Below, piece after piece: positions 1-7,993 of a stretch of 64,000 bases of DNA. The notes below the pieces were generated by a model. That model was not told the origin of the DNA. It saw only the letters and a program-made list of their open reading frames with translations, and searched no databases. Source of the DNA: Roseobacter cerasinus (GTDB taxonomy: Bacteria > Pseudomonadota > Alphaproteobacteria > Rhodobacterales > Rhodobacteraceae); the NCBI RefSeq assembly GCF_009811755.1, contig NZ_BLIV01000003.1, forward strand, positions 434,001-498,000, written 5' to 3'. Position 1 is the stretch's first letter. Each line of letters opens with the position of its first letter. A program made the position numbers and the translations under genes.

Positions 1-68
1 TCGCGCACCTCACGGGGGGCTTCAGTTTCGAAAAACTTGCTGATGGCGCCGTCAAATGGCAGGTCCAT
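1..68 (-). CDS. N-terminal fragment, probable polyphosphate kinase 2
   Basis: Only the first 22 codons are inside the window; the gene runs off the left edge. The ATG is at 68 on the minus strand and the peptide begins MDLPFDGAISKFF, followed by ETEAPREVR. From memory of the family, a GAISxxF...APxxxR opening resembles the N-terminus of Rhodobacterales PPK2 enzymes, which move phosphate between polyphosphate and nucleotides. The P-loop that would prove this lies outside the window, so the product name is a guess from a short match. It is transcribed in the same direction as the hydrolase upstream of it, 49 bases away. Confidence 0.4.
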   Translation of the reverse strand, partial: MDLPFDGAISKFFETEAPREVR

Positions 69-117
69 GGGCCCTCCGGGGCAGTGGGTCTGGCTTCAAT
101 ATGGGATGTTAATACCC

Positions 118-1113
118 TTAACGCAAACCCGCACGGGCCGCTGCGCGGTCAATCGCGGCAACAACGGCGTCGGTCGCGACCTGATGTGGCATATGGCCCA
201 CACCCTCAAGCCGGGTCAGCACCGCACCATCGATTTGCTGCGCCAGTGGTTCGCTGTGAATGTGGATGGGCACGATTTCATCTGCGGTGCCGTGCAGGAT
301 TTCAACAGGCAAGGTCAGCTCGGAATAGCGCTTGGACATCTCCACCACATGGGGACGCAAGCTGTTGATTTGTTGCGCATTTGCGCGGAAGGTCTGACGG
401 CGCAGTGTGAGGTCAGGGCCAATATGCGCCAGATACCCCTCGGGCATCTGCTGCGGCCAAAAGATCGATTCAGCGCTGCTGCGCACCAGAGAGCCGGGCG
501 CCAAGGCCGAGACCAGCGGCGGTACAATCAGGTTGCCGAGTGTCGTGTCCATGATGCGGTATTGCCAGTCCAGCTCGCCCGGCCAGGGCTGAGACACGCC
601 TGAGACCATGACAAGGGCTGCAGTGCCCTTGGGGCGGGAGAGAGTCCAGGCGAGGGCCACCGCGCCGCCAAAGGAATGGCCAAGAATGATCGGGTTGGTG
701 ACACCCAGCGCGTCAGCGGCTTCCTGCAACATTGCGGCCTGATCGGCGGGCGATTCAGCATTGCGGTTCAGTGATCCCCCAAACCGGGCGGACGCGCGAT
801 CCGTCCAGCCGAGGCCCGGCCGGTCAAGAAGGATCACGCGGTAGCGGTCTTTCAACTGATGCGCCAGATCGAAGGTAAACTCGCGCAGGCTGCCCGACGC
901 CCCGTGCAGCAGCACAAGATCGGGGCCGTTGTCACCCAACACCTGCACATGCACGCGCCGCGATCCCGTTGCAATGAGTTGCCCGGTTGGAGGAAAGTCG
1001 GCGCTGGCCTGCGCCTCCCGCGCCGTCGCGCGCCATTGCACCACGGCCACCAGCGCCAGCACAAGCAGCGTTGCGATCACCACCCGTCTAACGCCCGATT
1101 GCATCGATGTCAT
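118..1113 (-). CDS. Alpha/beta hydrolase with N-terminal membrane anchor
   Basis: A 331-residue hydrolase of the alpha/beta fold. Residues about 8-26 form a single hydrophobic helix without a clear cleavage site, so the enzyme is probably anchored in the inner membrane with its catalytic domain in the periplasm. The catalytic triad can be read: nucleophile elbow GHSFGG with Ser147, Asp278 in HGTADEIV and His307 in GHMPHQ. An oxyanion HGASG motif sits at 70-74. The start overlaps the last 26 bases of metA, so translation is probably coupled. Substrate unknown; the fold covers esterases, haloperoxidases and lactonases. An ATG three codons further in is an equally good start. Confidence 0.85.
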   Translation of the reverse strand: MTSMQSGVRRVVIATLLVLALVAVVQWRATAREAQASADFPPTGQLIATGSRRVHVQVLGDNGPDLVLLHGASGSLREFTFDLAHQLKDRYRVILLDRPGLGWTDRASARFGGSLNRNAESPADQAAMLQEAADALGVTNPIILGHSFGGAVALAWTLSRPKGTAALVMVSGVSQPWPGELDWQYRIMDTTLGNLIVPPLVSALAPGSLVRSSAESIFWPQQMPEGYLAHIGPDLTLRRQTFRANAQQINSLRPHVVEMSKRYSELTLPVEILHGTADEIVPIHIHSEPLAQQIDGAVLTRLEGVGHMPHQVATDAVVAAIDRAAARAGLR

Positions 1114-2005
1114 AGGGTGTGTCCTGATACACCTCCGTCAGCCAGTTGCCGTAGAGCAGATGCGCATGGCTGCGCCACCGATTGAGCGGGGCGCGCGTCG
1201 GGTCATCCTGCGGATAGTAGTTCTGCGGCACGTTGATTGGTGTACCGCTGGCCACGTCCCGGTCGTATTCCTGTTTCAGCGTGTCGCTGTCATACTCGAA
1301 GTGGTTGAAGATATAGAGCGCGCGATGCGCTGGATCTTCGACAAGGCAGGGGCCGACCTCATCACTGCCCAGCAGCGTTTTCAGTCCCGGTGCGGCGTCA
1401 ATCTCGCCTTGCCGCATTTCGGTCCAGCGCGAGACGGGGATCACGCAGTCGTCGGAAAACCCGCGCAGGTATTGCGAGGCCGGCGCCAGATTTTGGTGTC
1501 GGAAACAGCCAAAGGCTTTTGCCTCCAGCATGTGTTTCTTGACCCCGTGGAAGTGGTTGATCATCGCCATCCCGCCCCAGCACACGCCGAAGGTCGAGGT
1601 CACATTGGTCTGGGTCCAGTCCATGACCTCGCGCAGCTCGTCCCAATAGGTGACGGCGTCGAACTCCAGATGCTCGATGGGCGCGCCGGTGATGATCAGC
1701 CCGTCGAATTTCTCGGACTTCACCTCCTGAAACGGGCGGTAAAAGCTCTCCATATGCTCCGCAGCGGTGTTTTTGGTCTGATGTTCAGACATGCGGATCA
1801 GGGTCAGCTCGATCTGCAGCGGTGTGGCCCCGATCAGGCGAGCGAACTGAGTCTCCGTCTGGATCTTCATGGGCATCAGGTTCAACAGGCCAATGCGCAG
1901 GGGGCGAATGTCCTGCCGGGCCGCCTGATCCTCATCCATCACCATCACACCCTCGCGCGTGAGCACGTCATAGGCAGGCAGGTCGGAGGGGATCTTGATG
2001 GGCAT
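1088..2005 (-). CDS. metA: Homoserine O-acetyltransferase (MetA family)
   Basis: Activates the hydroxyl of homoserine with an acyl-CoA, the first committed step of methionine synthesis. The 305-residue length is that of the family. Catalytic residues align by position with the E. coli enzyme: Cys142 in FGVCWGG, His235 and Glu237 in FNHFEYD. Residue 111 is Glu (GAPIEHL). In the MetA family Glu at 111 favours acetyl-CoA and Gly favours succinyl-CoA, so this enzyme is predicted to use acetyl-CoA despite its resemblance to succinyltransferases. It lies downstream of the P-loop ATPase gene and overlaps the hydrolase gene. The 90-base leader contains the 10-base palindrome TCTGATCAGA, but I saw no recognisable SAM riboswitch. 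Confidence 0.97.
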   Translation of the reverse strand: MPIKIPSDLPAYDVLTREGVMVMDEDQAARQDIRPLRIGLLNLMPMKIQTETQFARLIGATPLQIELTLIRMSEHQTKNTAAEHMESFYRPFQEVKSEKFDGLIITGAPIEHLEFDAVTYWDELREVMDWTQTNVTSTFGVCWGGMAMINHFHGVKKHMLEAKAFGCFRHQNLAPASQYLRGFSDDCVIPVSRWTEMRQGEIDAAPGLKTLLGSDEVGPCLVEDPAHRALYIFNHFEYDSDTLKQEYDRDVASGTPINVPQNYYPQDDPTRAPLNRWRSHAHLLYGNWLTEVYQDTPYDIDAIGR

Positions 2006-2095
2006 AGGTGTCTTCCGGCGTCTGATCAGAGCAGTCAGATAGGCTTTTGCGGGGGGTGTCTCAAGGGGCGCGCGCTCACGCTTGGGTGACGGATC

Positions 2096-2944
2096 TTACA
2101 GGTGTTGGGCTATCAGGGCGTCAAAGTCCTCAGGCGTCTTCAGGTTTGAGACCTCATCTGCCGTGACGGTCATGCCCCAGCGCGCCATGGCTTCATAGCG
2201 CGGCTGGCGGTGTGCCAGCGCCTGCGCATAGGTGAACCGCACGAAGTCATCCGGGTCCACATCCTCTTCGACACATTTGTTTTTGCTCAGATAATCTTGC
2301 CAGACACGGGCAAGAAACTCCGGCTGATAGGCCATGGGTTTTGGCGCACGGTCAAAGCGGCGGATCAGCTCCTGCGTATGCGCCGCGTCCCCTTTGATCC
2401 AGACCAGCAGACAGTGCTGGGAGAGCTCGCGCAGGATCGGGTCCGCGTCATCATCGGCATCCACCCATTCACAGATCGAGCCGCCGGTGTCGCAGATGAA
2501 ATGCGGATAGCCATAAAGCGCGTCGGCCCGTTTGGCGAAATGCACCGTGTCATGCAGAGCAGCGATTTCGGCCAAGCGGAACTGCTCTTGCCGCCGCTTG
2601 TACTCCGCGATGGGCAAGCCGCCCTTGGTCGGATCGCCGGGTTTGCCGAGATAGGTGGCGACGGGGGCCAAATTGTTGAAGGTGATGTTGGAGCCGATAT
2701 AGATGCTGTCGCTCATCAGCAGATCGCGCAGGAAGGGCACCTTCATCGCCTCCGCCTTGGCATTGTCGGTGATGAATTCGCCCATGTAACGGGTGCCGAT
2801 GCGGTAGTCGATGGAATAGTGGAACCAGTCGCCGCTGTCGCGCAGCAGGTTCGACATATGCGTTTTTCCCAAACCCGACATGCCGTAGACCAGAACGGAT
2901 TTGCGGGGGGCAGCGCGCCAGTCGGCAGCGGAAGAATAGAGCAT
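2096..2944 (-). CDS. P-loop ATPase of unknown role
   Basis: A 282-residue soluble protein with a clear Walker A motif, GMSGLGKT, at residues 21-28, placed close to the N-terminus as in nucleotide or small-molecule kinases. The rest is hydrophilic with no membrane segment. Possible catalytic acid residues occur in FICDTGGSICEWVD in the middle. Proteins like this are, to my recollection, conserved in Rhodobacterales and annotated only as ATPase. It sits between an EamA exporter and metA, all on minus with short gaps (35 and 90 bases), so it may be co-transcribed with methionine genes. I cannot name a substrate. Confidence 0.85.
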   Translation of the reverse strand: MLYSSAADWRAAPRKSVLVYGMSGLGKTHMSNLLRDSGDWFHYSIDYRIGTRYMGEFITDNAKAEAMKVPFLRDLLMSDSIYIGSNITFNNLAPVATYLGKPGDPTKGGLPIAEYKRRQEQFRLAEIAALHDTVHFAKRADALYGYPHFICDTGGSICEWVDADDDADPILRELSQHCLLVWIKGDAAHTQELIRRFDRAPKPMAYQPEFLARVWQDYLSKNKCVEEDVDPDDFVRFTYAQALAHRQPRYEAMARWGMTVTADEVSNLKTPEDFDALIAQHL

Positions 2945-2979
2945 GGGGCGCGTCCTGACAGCGGTGGTACAGGCTTGTC

Positions 2980-3921
2980 CTAGGGACGTTTGGGAGGCGG
3001 GTCAATCAATCGGCCCGTCTTTCGAAGCCTGTGCCAGAGGCGTCCGTCGAGCACCGCGAGGCCAAGCGCGAGGATGGCAAAGCCAAAATAGGCATTGGGG
3101 TTCAGCGCCTCATCCCGCACCACTGTGCCCAGCAGGATCGCCACAGGTGGGATCAACAGGGTGACCAGCATGAGGTTCCCGCTGCCTGCACGCGCAAGGA
3201 TATAATAGTAAAGCAGGTAGGCTCCGGCAGTGGCGATGACGGCATAGTAGCCAATGGCCAGCACCGTGACGGGCGCAAGGTCGAACCGCATCGGGCCTTC
3301 GACACTCAGCGCAAGGGGCAGGGTGACTATGGTAGATCCGGTCAACATGCCCGCTGCGGCCACTTGCGGGGACAGCGCCGAGAGCGTCTTGCGCGCCCAG
3401 ACACTGGCCAGCGCGTAAGAGACCGTGCCCGCCAGGATGGCCAGCTGTGCCAGAGACCGCAGATCAAAACTGCGTATATTTTCCAGCCCGATGGCCGTCG
3501 CCACACCGAAAAATCCAAGCAGGACGCCGATGGATTTGCGCAGGCTGAGCCGCTCGTCCCTGAAAAAGAGCGCGGCGGCGATGACTCCGAACACTGCTGT
3601 GGCAGCGTTCAGGATTGATGTCAGCCCGGTCTCGACATAAAGCTGTCCCCAGGCCATGAGGCCGAAGGGGATGACGTTGTTCAAGAGCCCCATGACGAGA
3701 AACGCGCCCCAGATTCCCGGCGCACGGGGCAGTGGCAAGCGGCGGATGGCCACAACGATCCAGAGCACCAGCATAGCCCAGAGCGTGCGATGCGCCACGG
3801 CAGTGAGCGGCCCGATCTCATCCAGCGCAACGCGGATCGACAGGAACGACGCCCCCCAGATCACGGCAAGCAGAAGAAGGGCGGCCCAGGTTCGGGATGA
3901 AAGGGACATTTGATCCGTCAT
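2980..3921 (-). CDS. EamA/DMT-family transporter
   Basis: A 313-residue integral membrane protein with about ten hydrophobic helices arranged as two five-helix EamA repeats. The first begins near WAALLLLAVIWGASFLSIRV and the second near LAILAGTVSYALASVWARK. The drug/metabolite transporter superfamily exports or imports small metabolites such as amino acids and nucleotide precursors. Nothing in the sequence fixes the substrate. The short cationic C-terminus is typical. It is the first gene of a minus-strand run leading to the P-loop ATPase and metA. A second unrelated EamA protein is encoded at 5276-6139. Confidence 0.92.
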   Translation of the reverse strand: MTDQMSLSSRTWAALLLLAVIWGASFLSIRVALDEIGPLTAVAHRTLWAMLVLWIVVAIRRLPLPRAPGIWGAFLVMGLLNNVIPFGLMAWGQLYVETGLTSILNAATAVFGVIAAALFFRDERLSLRKSIGVLLGFFGVATAIGLENIRSFDLRSLAQLAILAGTVSYALASVWARKTLSALSPQVAAAGMLTGSTIVTLPLALSVEGPMRFDLAPVTVLAIGYYAVIATAGAYLLYYYILARAGSGNLMLVTLLIPPVAILLGTVVRDEALNPNAYFGFAILALGLAVLDGRLWHRLRKTGRLIDPPPKRP

Positions 3922-3971
3922 GGGGCAAGCCTACGCAACGCGCCGCAGCGGAGCCACCCGGATCATGCGCG

Positions 3972-4001
3972 AAAGCCCCGCGGATCTCTCCACGGGGCTT
4001 T
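3972..4001. terminator. Bidirectional intrinsic terminator
   Basis: A perfect 9-base stem, AAAGCCCCG pairing with CGGGGCTTT, with a 12-base loop. Flanking T runs on both strands let it act in either direction. It lies just after the stop of the FadL-type gene on minus and before the end of the intergenic gap upstream of the EamA gene, so its main job is probably ending the porin transcript. Confidence 0.75.
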
Positions 4002-4025
4002 TAGGGTGTTCGGGTGTCTTGTGGT

Positions 4026-5144
4026 TTAGAAGCTATAGCCGACACGAACGCCCAAAGCGATAGCATCGTTGCCTTCGAACCGGGCGGCCGGTGCCACAGG
4101 ACCAGCACGTGTAACGGTATCTCCGATGCGAATGTAGCGGATACCAGTTGTGATCTTCATGTTCCCTTGGGTGTAGATGGCTGCAAGGCCAATGCTCTCT
4201 TGACCGTCGGACGGGCCGAGGTTGGTGAAGAAGCTGCCGTTTGTCTTCTCGTATCCGAGCGAAGCCGCGATTGACCAGTTTTCGTTCAGGCGTCTCCCGA
4301 CACCGAGCGTGTAGGTGAACACATCATCTTCGTAAGATAGCAAAGACCCTCCCGTCAGTGTCTGGTAGTCCGCAGGTGTCAGAGCGAAGTCTGACCAATC
4401 GACCCATCTTACACCACCAAACAGTAGGGTCCCTGGCGCAACACCTGTCTGGAACGCAAGATTTACCGACTGGGGTGTTTCGAAGTCGGTGACAGAAGTT
4501 CGACCAGCGCCTAATGCGGAACCTTCAACTACGTCGTTTGAGTGACTTACTTCGGAGTTGTAGGTTAGTGATACTCGAAGAGCAATTTCCGGTTTTTCGT
4601 AAGCTACGCCAAATACATAACCGACGCCATAGTCTCGCTCCGCATCCACGCTGTAACCAGTTAGGCCAAGCGCGGGGAACTCGATTGCCGCATTTGCCGA
4701 AACGGACTGAAGTCTTAGTCCACCGAAGGTACTGAAACCAGAATTAAAATTGTACTGCAGCAGACCAGTTAGGGCGACTGAATCAAATTCTGCATTGGAG
4801 CCGGCGGCAAAGTATCCTGTACCGGCGGCGTAATCTACTTCCGCCAGAAAGGGTTGGTCGAGGATGAGCGCATAAGAGAGGCGATCATTAATGTCGGCTT
4901 TGTAGGCTCCCGCGAACTGAAAATAGCTCGGTGAGATGTCGCCGGATCCGGTTCCATTTGGCAACCCCGAGACACCACTACTTGTTCCAGAGAGACTAGG
5001 CGACACACCCGTAAAGCTGAACTCCAGATACCGCCCCTCCTCAAAGAGCACATCGACGGACTGCCCGGTTCGGTCCAGCGCGCCTGCGTGGGCGCCTCCT
5101 GCGGCGAGACACAGTACTGTTACACTTGATAGATATCTTTTCAT
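4026..5144 (-). CDS. FadL/OmpP1-family outer-membrane transport protein
   Basis: A 372-residue protein that should form a beta-barrel channel for long-chain fatty acids or other hydrophobic compounds. The start at 5144 is chosen because a strong GGGGAGGAG ribosome site precedes it and it gives a good signal peptide, MKRYLSSVTVLCLAAGGAHA. The body is rich in alternating polar and aromatic strands, and the chain ends in GYSF, with the terminal aromatic residue used by the BAM machinery. The mature N-terminus has the FadL-like segment YLEFSFTGVSPSLSG. Base composition in the middle (about 4350-5000) is visibly less GC-rich than neighbouring genes. It is followed by a strong terminator and is probably monocistronic. 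Confidence 0.85.
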   Translation of the reverse strand: MKRYLSSVTVLCLAAGGAHAGALDRTGQSVDVLFEEGRYLEFSFTGVSPSLSGTSSGVSGLPNGTGSGDISPSYFQFAGAYKADINDRLSYALILDQPFLAEVDYAAGTGYFAAGSNAEFDSVALTGLLQYNFNSGFSTFGGLRLQSVSANAAIEFPALGLTGYSVDAERDYGVGYVFGVAYEKPEIALRVSLTYNSEVSHSNDVVEGSALGAGRTSVTDFETPQSVNLAFQTGVAPGTLLFGGVRWVDWSDFALTPADYQTLTGGSLLSYEDDVFTYTLGVGRRLNENWSIAASLGYEKTNGSFFTNLGPSDGQESIGLAAIYTQGNMKITTGIRYIRIGDTVTRAGPVAPAARFEGNDAIALGVRVGYSF

Positions 5145-5275
5145 GGATCTCCTCCCCAGAAGACATACCTGCGTATGTTGCGTTGGTATCGGTGCAGGCG
5201 GCGCCACGTAAGCACAGGCGCGGGCCGGATCAACGCATGACGCAAGGGAAGGGTGAGGTGTGACCTCACGTAAAA

Positions 5276-6139
5276 TCAAGTTCTTTGGCGCGTCTCCACC
5301 CAAATGTTCAAATAGTTGCCGGTGAAGATGATGGCCGCCCCCAGAAACACGAAGATGTCCAGCGGCTCGGCATAGAGAATCATTCCGATGACCGCGATGG
5401 CGGGCAGGCGGATGAAATCGAGCGGCACAACCACCGTGGCTGGCGCAATCGCCAGCGCGTTGGTCATGCAGAAATGCGCCACCAGCCCCGCGATGCCGAT
5501 CAGCACCACGTAAGGCAGGCTTGCGGCGCCGGGCACGGCGATATCCCCATCATAGCCTGCCGCGATCACCCCCATGACCAGTTGCATTGTGGTGAGGTAA
5601 AACAGAATGCAGGTGATGCTTTGGCTGCGGGTCAGCCGTTTGGTGATCATGATCGTGAGTGCAAAGAAGATGGCGGAAGATGCGGCGGTGATCACGCCCG
5701 CGTTGAGCCCGGCCATATCGGGCCGCGCGACAATCAGGATGCCGAGGAATCCCATCAGCGCCGCGATGCCGCGCACCAAGGTCAGCCTTTCCCCCAAGAT
5801 CAGCGGCGATAGCACGATGACCCAGAGTGGTGAGGTGAACTCCAGGGCAAAGACCTGCGCCAGCGGGATCACGGTGACCGCATAGAACCACAGGTTCTGC
5901 CCGGTGAAATGCGCCAGATTACGGATCACATGCGTGCCCAGGCTGTCGCGGTTGATCTCGCGCCAGGTGCCCAGTAACCCCGCCAGCGTCACCACCACCA
6001 CGACCCCGATCAGGCTGCGGTACATCATGATCTCGAAGGTATCGAGTTCGGAGGCGGCTTCGCGCCCGGCCACAGCCATGGTGGAGAAGGAGGCGATGGC
6101 ACCGCTCATCCAGAGCGCAGCCTTGAAAACGGGGGACAT
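5276..6139 (-). CDS. EamA/DMT-family transporter
   Basis: A 287-residue membrane protein with about ten helices in two EamA repeats. Characteristic stretches are FTGQNLWFYAVTVIPLAQVF near residues 79-98 and LDFIRLPAIAVIGMILYAEP near the C-terminus. These resemble the riboflavin/S-adenosylmethionine-type branch of the superfamily, but the substrate cannot be read from sequence. It lies 97 bases downstream of guaA on the same strand. A 131-base gap separates it from the FadL-type gene. It differs clearly in sequence from the EamA protein at 2980-3921, so the two are not a recent duplication. Confidence 0.9.
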   Translation of the reverse strand: MSPVFKAALWMSGAIASFSTMAVAGREAASELDTFEIMMYRSLIGVVVVVTLAGLLGTWREINRDSLGTHVIRNLAHFTGQNLWFYAVTVIPLAQVFALEFTSPLWVIVLSPLILGERLTLVRGIAALMGFLGILIVARPDMAGLNAGVITAASSAIFFALTIMITKRLTRSQSITCILFYLTTMQLVMGVIAAGYDGDIAVPGAASLPYVVLIGIAGLVAHFCMTNALAIAPATVVVPLDFIRLPAIAVIGMILYAEPLDIFVFLGAAIIFTGNYLNIWVETRQRT

Positions 6140-6236
6140 GGGAAAAACCTTGAGGCAGAGGATGCGGAACAGGCGAAGCGGGGGCTAGTGTTTGAGCCCC
6201 GGTAGTCGCCATAGCCGCAGAACCGCGTGCATCATG

Positions 6237-7799
6237 TCATTCCCATTCGATTGTGCCCGGAGGCTTGGAGGTGATGTCGTAGGTGACGCGGTTGATCCCC
6301 GGAACCTCGTTGATGATCCGCGTTGCCGTCTCACCCAGGAATTCATGACTAAAGGGGTAATAGTCTGCCGTCATCCCGTCAACCGATGTAACGGCGCGCA
6401 GTGCGCAAGCATAGTCATAGGTGCGCCCGTCGCCCATGACGCCCACCGTGCGAACGGGCAGGATGGCCACGAAGGCCTGCCAGATATCGTCGTAAAGCCC
6501 ATGCTTGCGGATCTGATCGATATAGACAGCGTCGGCTTCGCGCAGGATGTCGAGTTTGGCGCGTGTGATCTCACCGGGACAGCGAATCGCAAGGCCCGGG
6601 CCGGGGAAGGGGTGACGCCCGATGAAGCTGGGCGGCAGGCCCAACTCGCGGCCCAGAGCGCGGACCTCATCTTTGAACAGTTCGCGCAGAGGCTCGACCA
6701 GCTGCATGTTCATACGTTCGGGAAGGCCGCCGACGTTGTGGTGTGATTTGATGGTGACCGACGGACCGCCGGAGAAAGAGACGGATTCGATGACATCCGG
6801 GTAGAGCGTGCCTTGAGCAAGGAAATCCGCGCCACCCATCTCTTGCGCGTGGCGTTCAAAGACGTCGATGAAGAGGCCGCCGATGATCTTGCGCTTGGTC
6901 TCGGGATCGGAGACCCCTTCGAGCTTGCCGAGGAACAGCTCGGATTCGTCGGCGTGAATGAGTGGCAGGTTGTAGTGCTCGCGGAACATGCCCACCACCT
7001 GCGCGCTCTCGCCTTTGCGCATGAGCCCATGGTCCACATAGACGCAGGTGAGCTGATCGCCGATGGCCTCGTGGATCAGCACCGCGGCGACAGAACTGTC
7101 GACGCCGCCGGAGAGCGCGCAGATGACCTTGCCGTCGCCGACTTGCGCGCGGATTCGCTTGATCGCCTCTTCGCGGTAAGCGCCCATGGTCCAATCGCCG
7201 GTGAAACCTGCAAGGCGGACAAAGTTTTCATAGAGTTTGGCGCCGTTCGGGGTGTGGTGCACCTCGGGGTGGAACTGGACAGCGTAGAAGTCACGCTCCG
7301 TGTCGCCGGTGATGGCAAAGGGCGCGTTGGGTGAGGTGCCATAGACCTCGAAACCCGGCGCGATTTCGCTGACGTGATCGCCGTGGCTCATCCAGACCTG
7401 TTCGCGGTCGGCCTCGAACCAGCCTTGCAGCAGGGCGAGCTTGCGCGCCTCGGGCGTCACATAGGCCCGTCCGAATTCGGCGGTGCCGTGGCCGCGCTCC
7501 ACCTTGCCGCCGAGGCAGTGCATCATGACCTGTTGCCCATAACAGATGCCAAGGATTGGGACGCCCAGATCAAATACGGATTTGGGTGGCATGGGTGCAC
7601 CATCCGCGAACACCGACGCGGGCCCACCGGAGAAGATCACCGCCCTGGGCGTAAACTCCGCCAGGAAGGCGTCGTCCACATGGTTGAAGGGGTGGATTTC
7701 GCAGTAAACGTTCAGCTCGCGCAGGCGGCGCGCGATCAGCTGGGTCACCTGGCTGCCGAAATCGATGATGAGGAGGCGGTCGTGATCGGATGTGCTCAT
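6237..7799 (-). CDS. guaA: GMP synthase (glutamine-hydrolysing)
   Basis: Converts XMP to GMP using glutamine and ATP in the cytoplasm. The 520-residue protein has the expected order. A class I glutamine amidotransferase comes first, with nucleophile Cys86 in GICYGQQ and the partner His/Glu in AVQFHPEV. An ATP pyrophosphatase domain follows, with the P-loop-like [13 protein letters not shown] dimerisation domain ends in the conserved KPPGTIEWE. Substrate-binding [14 protein letters not shown] is intact. The divergent neighbour is the MttB-family gene. The intervening 194 bases carry a dispersed GC-hairpin repeat. Confidence 0.98.
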   Translation of the reverse strand: MSTSDHDRLLIIDFGSQVTQLIARRLRELNVYCEIHPFNHVDDAFLAEFTPRAVIFSGGPASVFADGAPMPPKSVFDLGVPILGICYGQQVMMHCLGGKVERGHGTAEFGRAYVTPEARKLALLQGWFEADREQVWMSHGDHVSEIAPGFEVYGTSPNAPFAITGDTERDFYAVQFHPEVHHTPNGAKLYENFVRLAGFTGDWTMGAYREEAIKRIRAQVGDGKVICALSGGVDSSVAAVLIHEAIGDQLTCVYVDHGLMRKGESAQVVGMFREHYNLPLIHADESELFLGKLEGVSDPETKRKIIGGLFIDVFERHAQEMGGADFLAQGTLYPDVIESVSFSGGPSVTIKSHHNVGGLPERMNMQLVEPLRELFKDEVRALGRELGLPPSFIGRHPFPGPGLAIRCPGEITRAKLDILREADAVYIDQIRKHGLYDDIWQAFVAILPVRTVGVMGDGRTYDYACALRAVTSVDGMTADYYPFSHEFLGETATRIINEVPGINRVTYDITSKPPGTIEWE

Positions 7800-7844
7800 G
7801 CCCGCTGCTTAGGCGCGCCGGTTGAAAGTGGCAAGGGTCGGAAT

Positions 7845-7889
7845 GGGGGCCAGCCCCCAAACCCCCGGGATACTTTTGGCCAAAAGAAG
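7845..7889 (+). repeat. Dispersed intergenic element, copy 1
   Basis: A GC hairpin, GGGGGC-CA-GCCCCC (7845-7858), is followed by CCCCCGGGATACTTTTGG (7862-7879) and then CCAAAAGAAG. The palindrome TTTTGGCCAAAA is included. The same arrangement, hairpin then CCCCCGG, TA-rich heptamer and purine-rich GAAG tail, recurs at 56748-56846. It is probably a genome-wide repeat of this lineage. Function unknown. Confidence 0.6.
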
Positions 7890-7993
7890 AGCTGTGCAGG
7901 GGGCCATGTCGCTTTTTGACCTGCAAGGCCGTTATGCGGATGAGATTGCGGTACAGAATGCAGTAGCACCACCCCAAGCAGCACATCTGGAGC

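Noticed and set aside
929-2089. A 386-codon open frame on plus opposite metA
   Set aside because: It mirrors the metA codons (high third-position GC prevents stops), has no ribosome site or family likeness, and metA is certain.
2006-2095. SAM-II or SAM/SAH riboswitch upstream of metA
   Set aside because: I looked for the conserved pseudoknot and loop bases of these alphaproteobacterial classes and did not find them; only a 10-base palindrome is present.
4026-5303. Longer start for the FadL-type protein
   Set aside because: The extra 53 residues would place the signal peptide inside the protein; the start at 5144 has a strong ribosome site.
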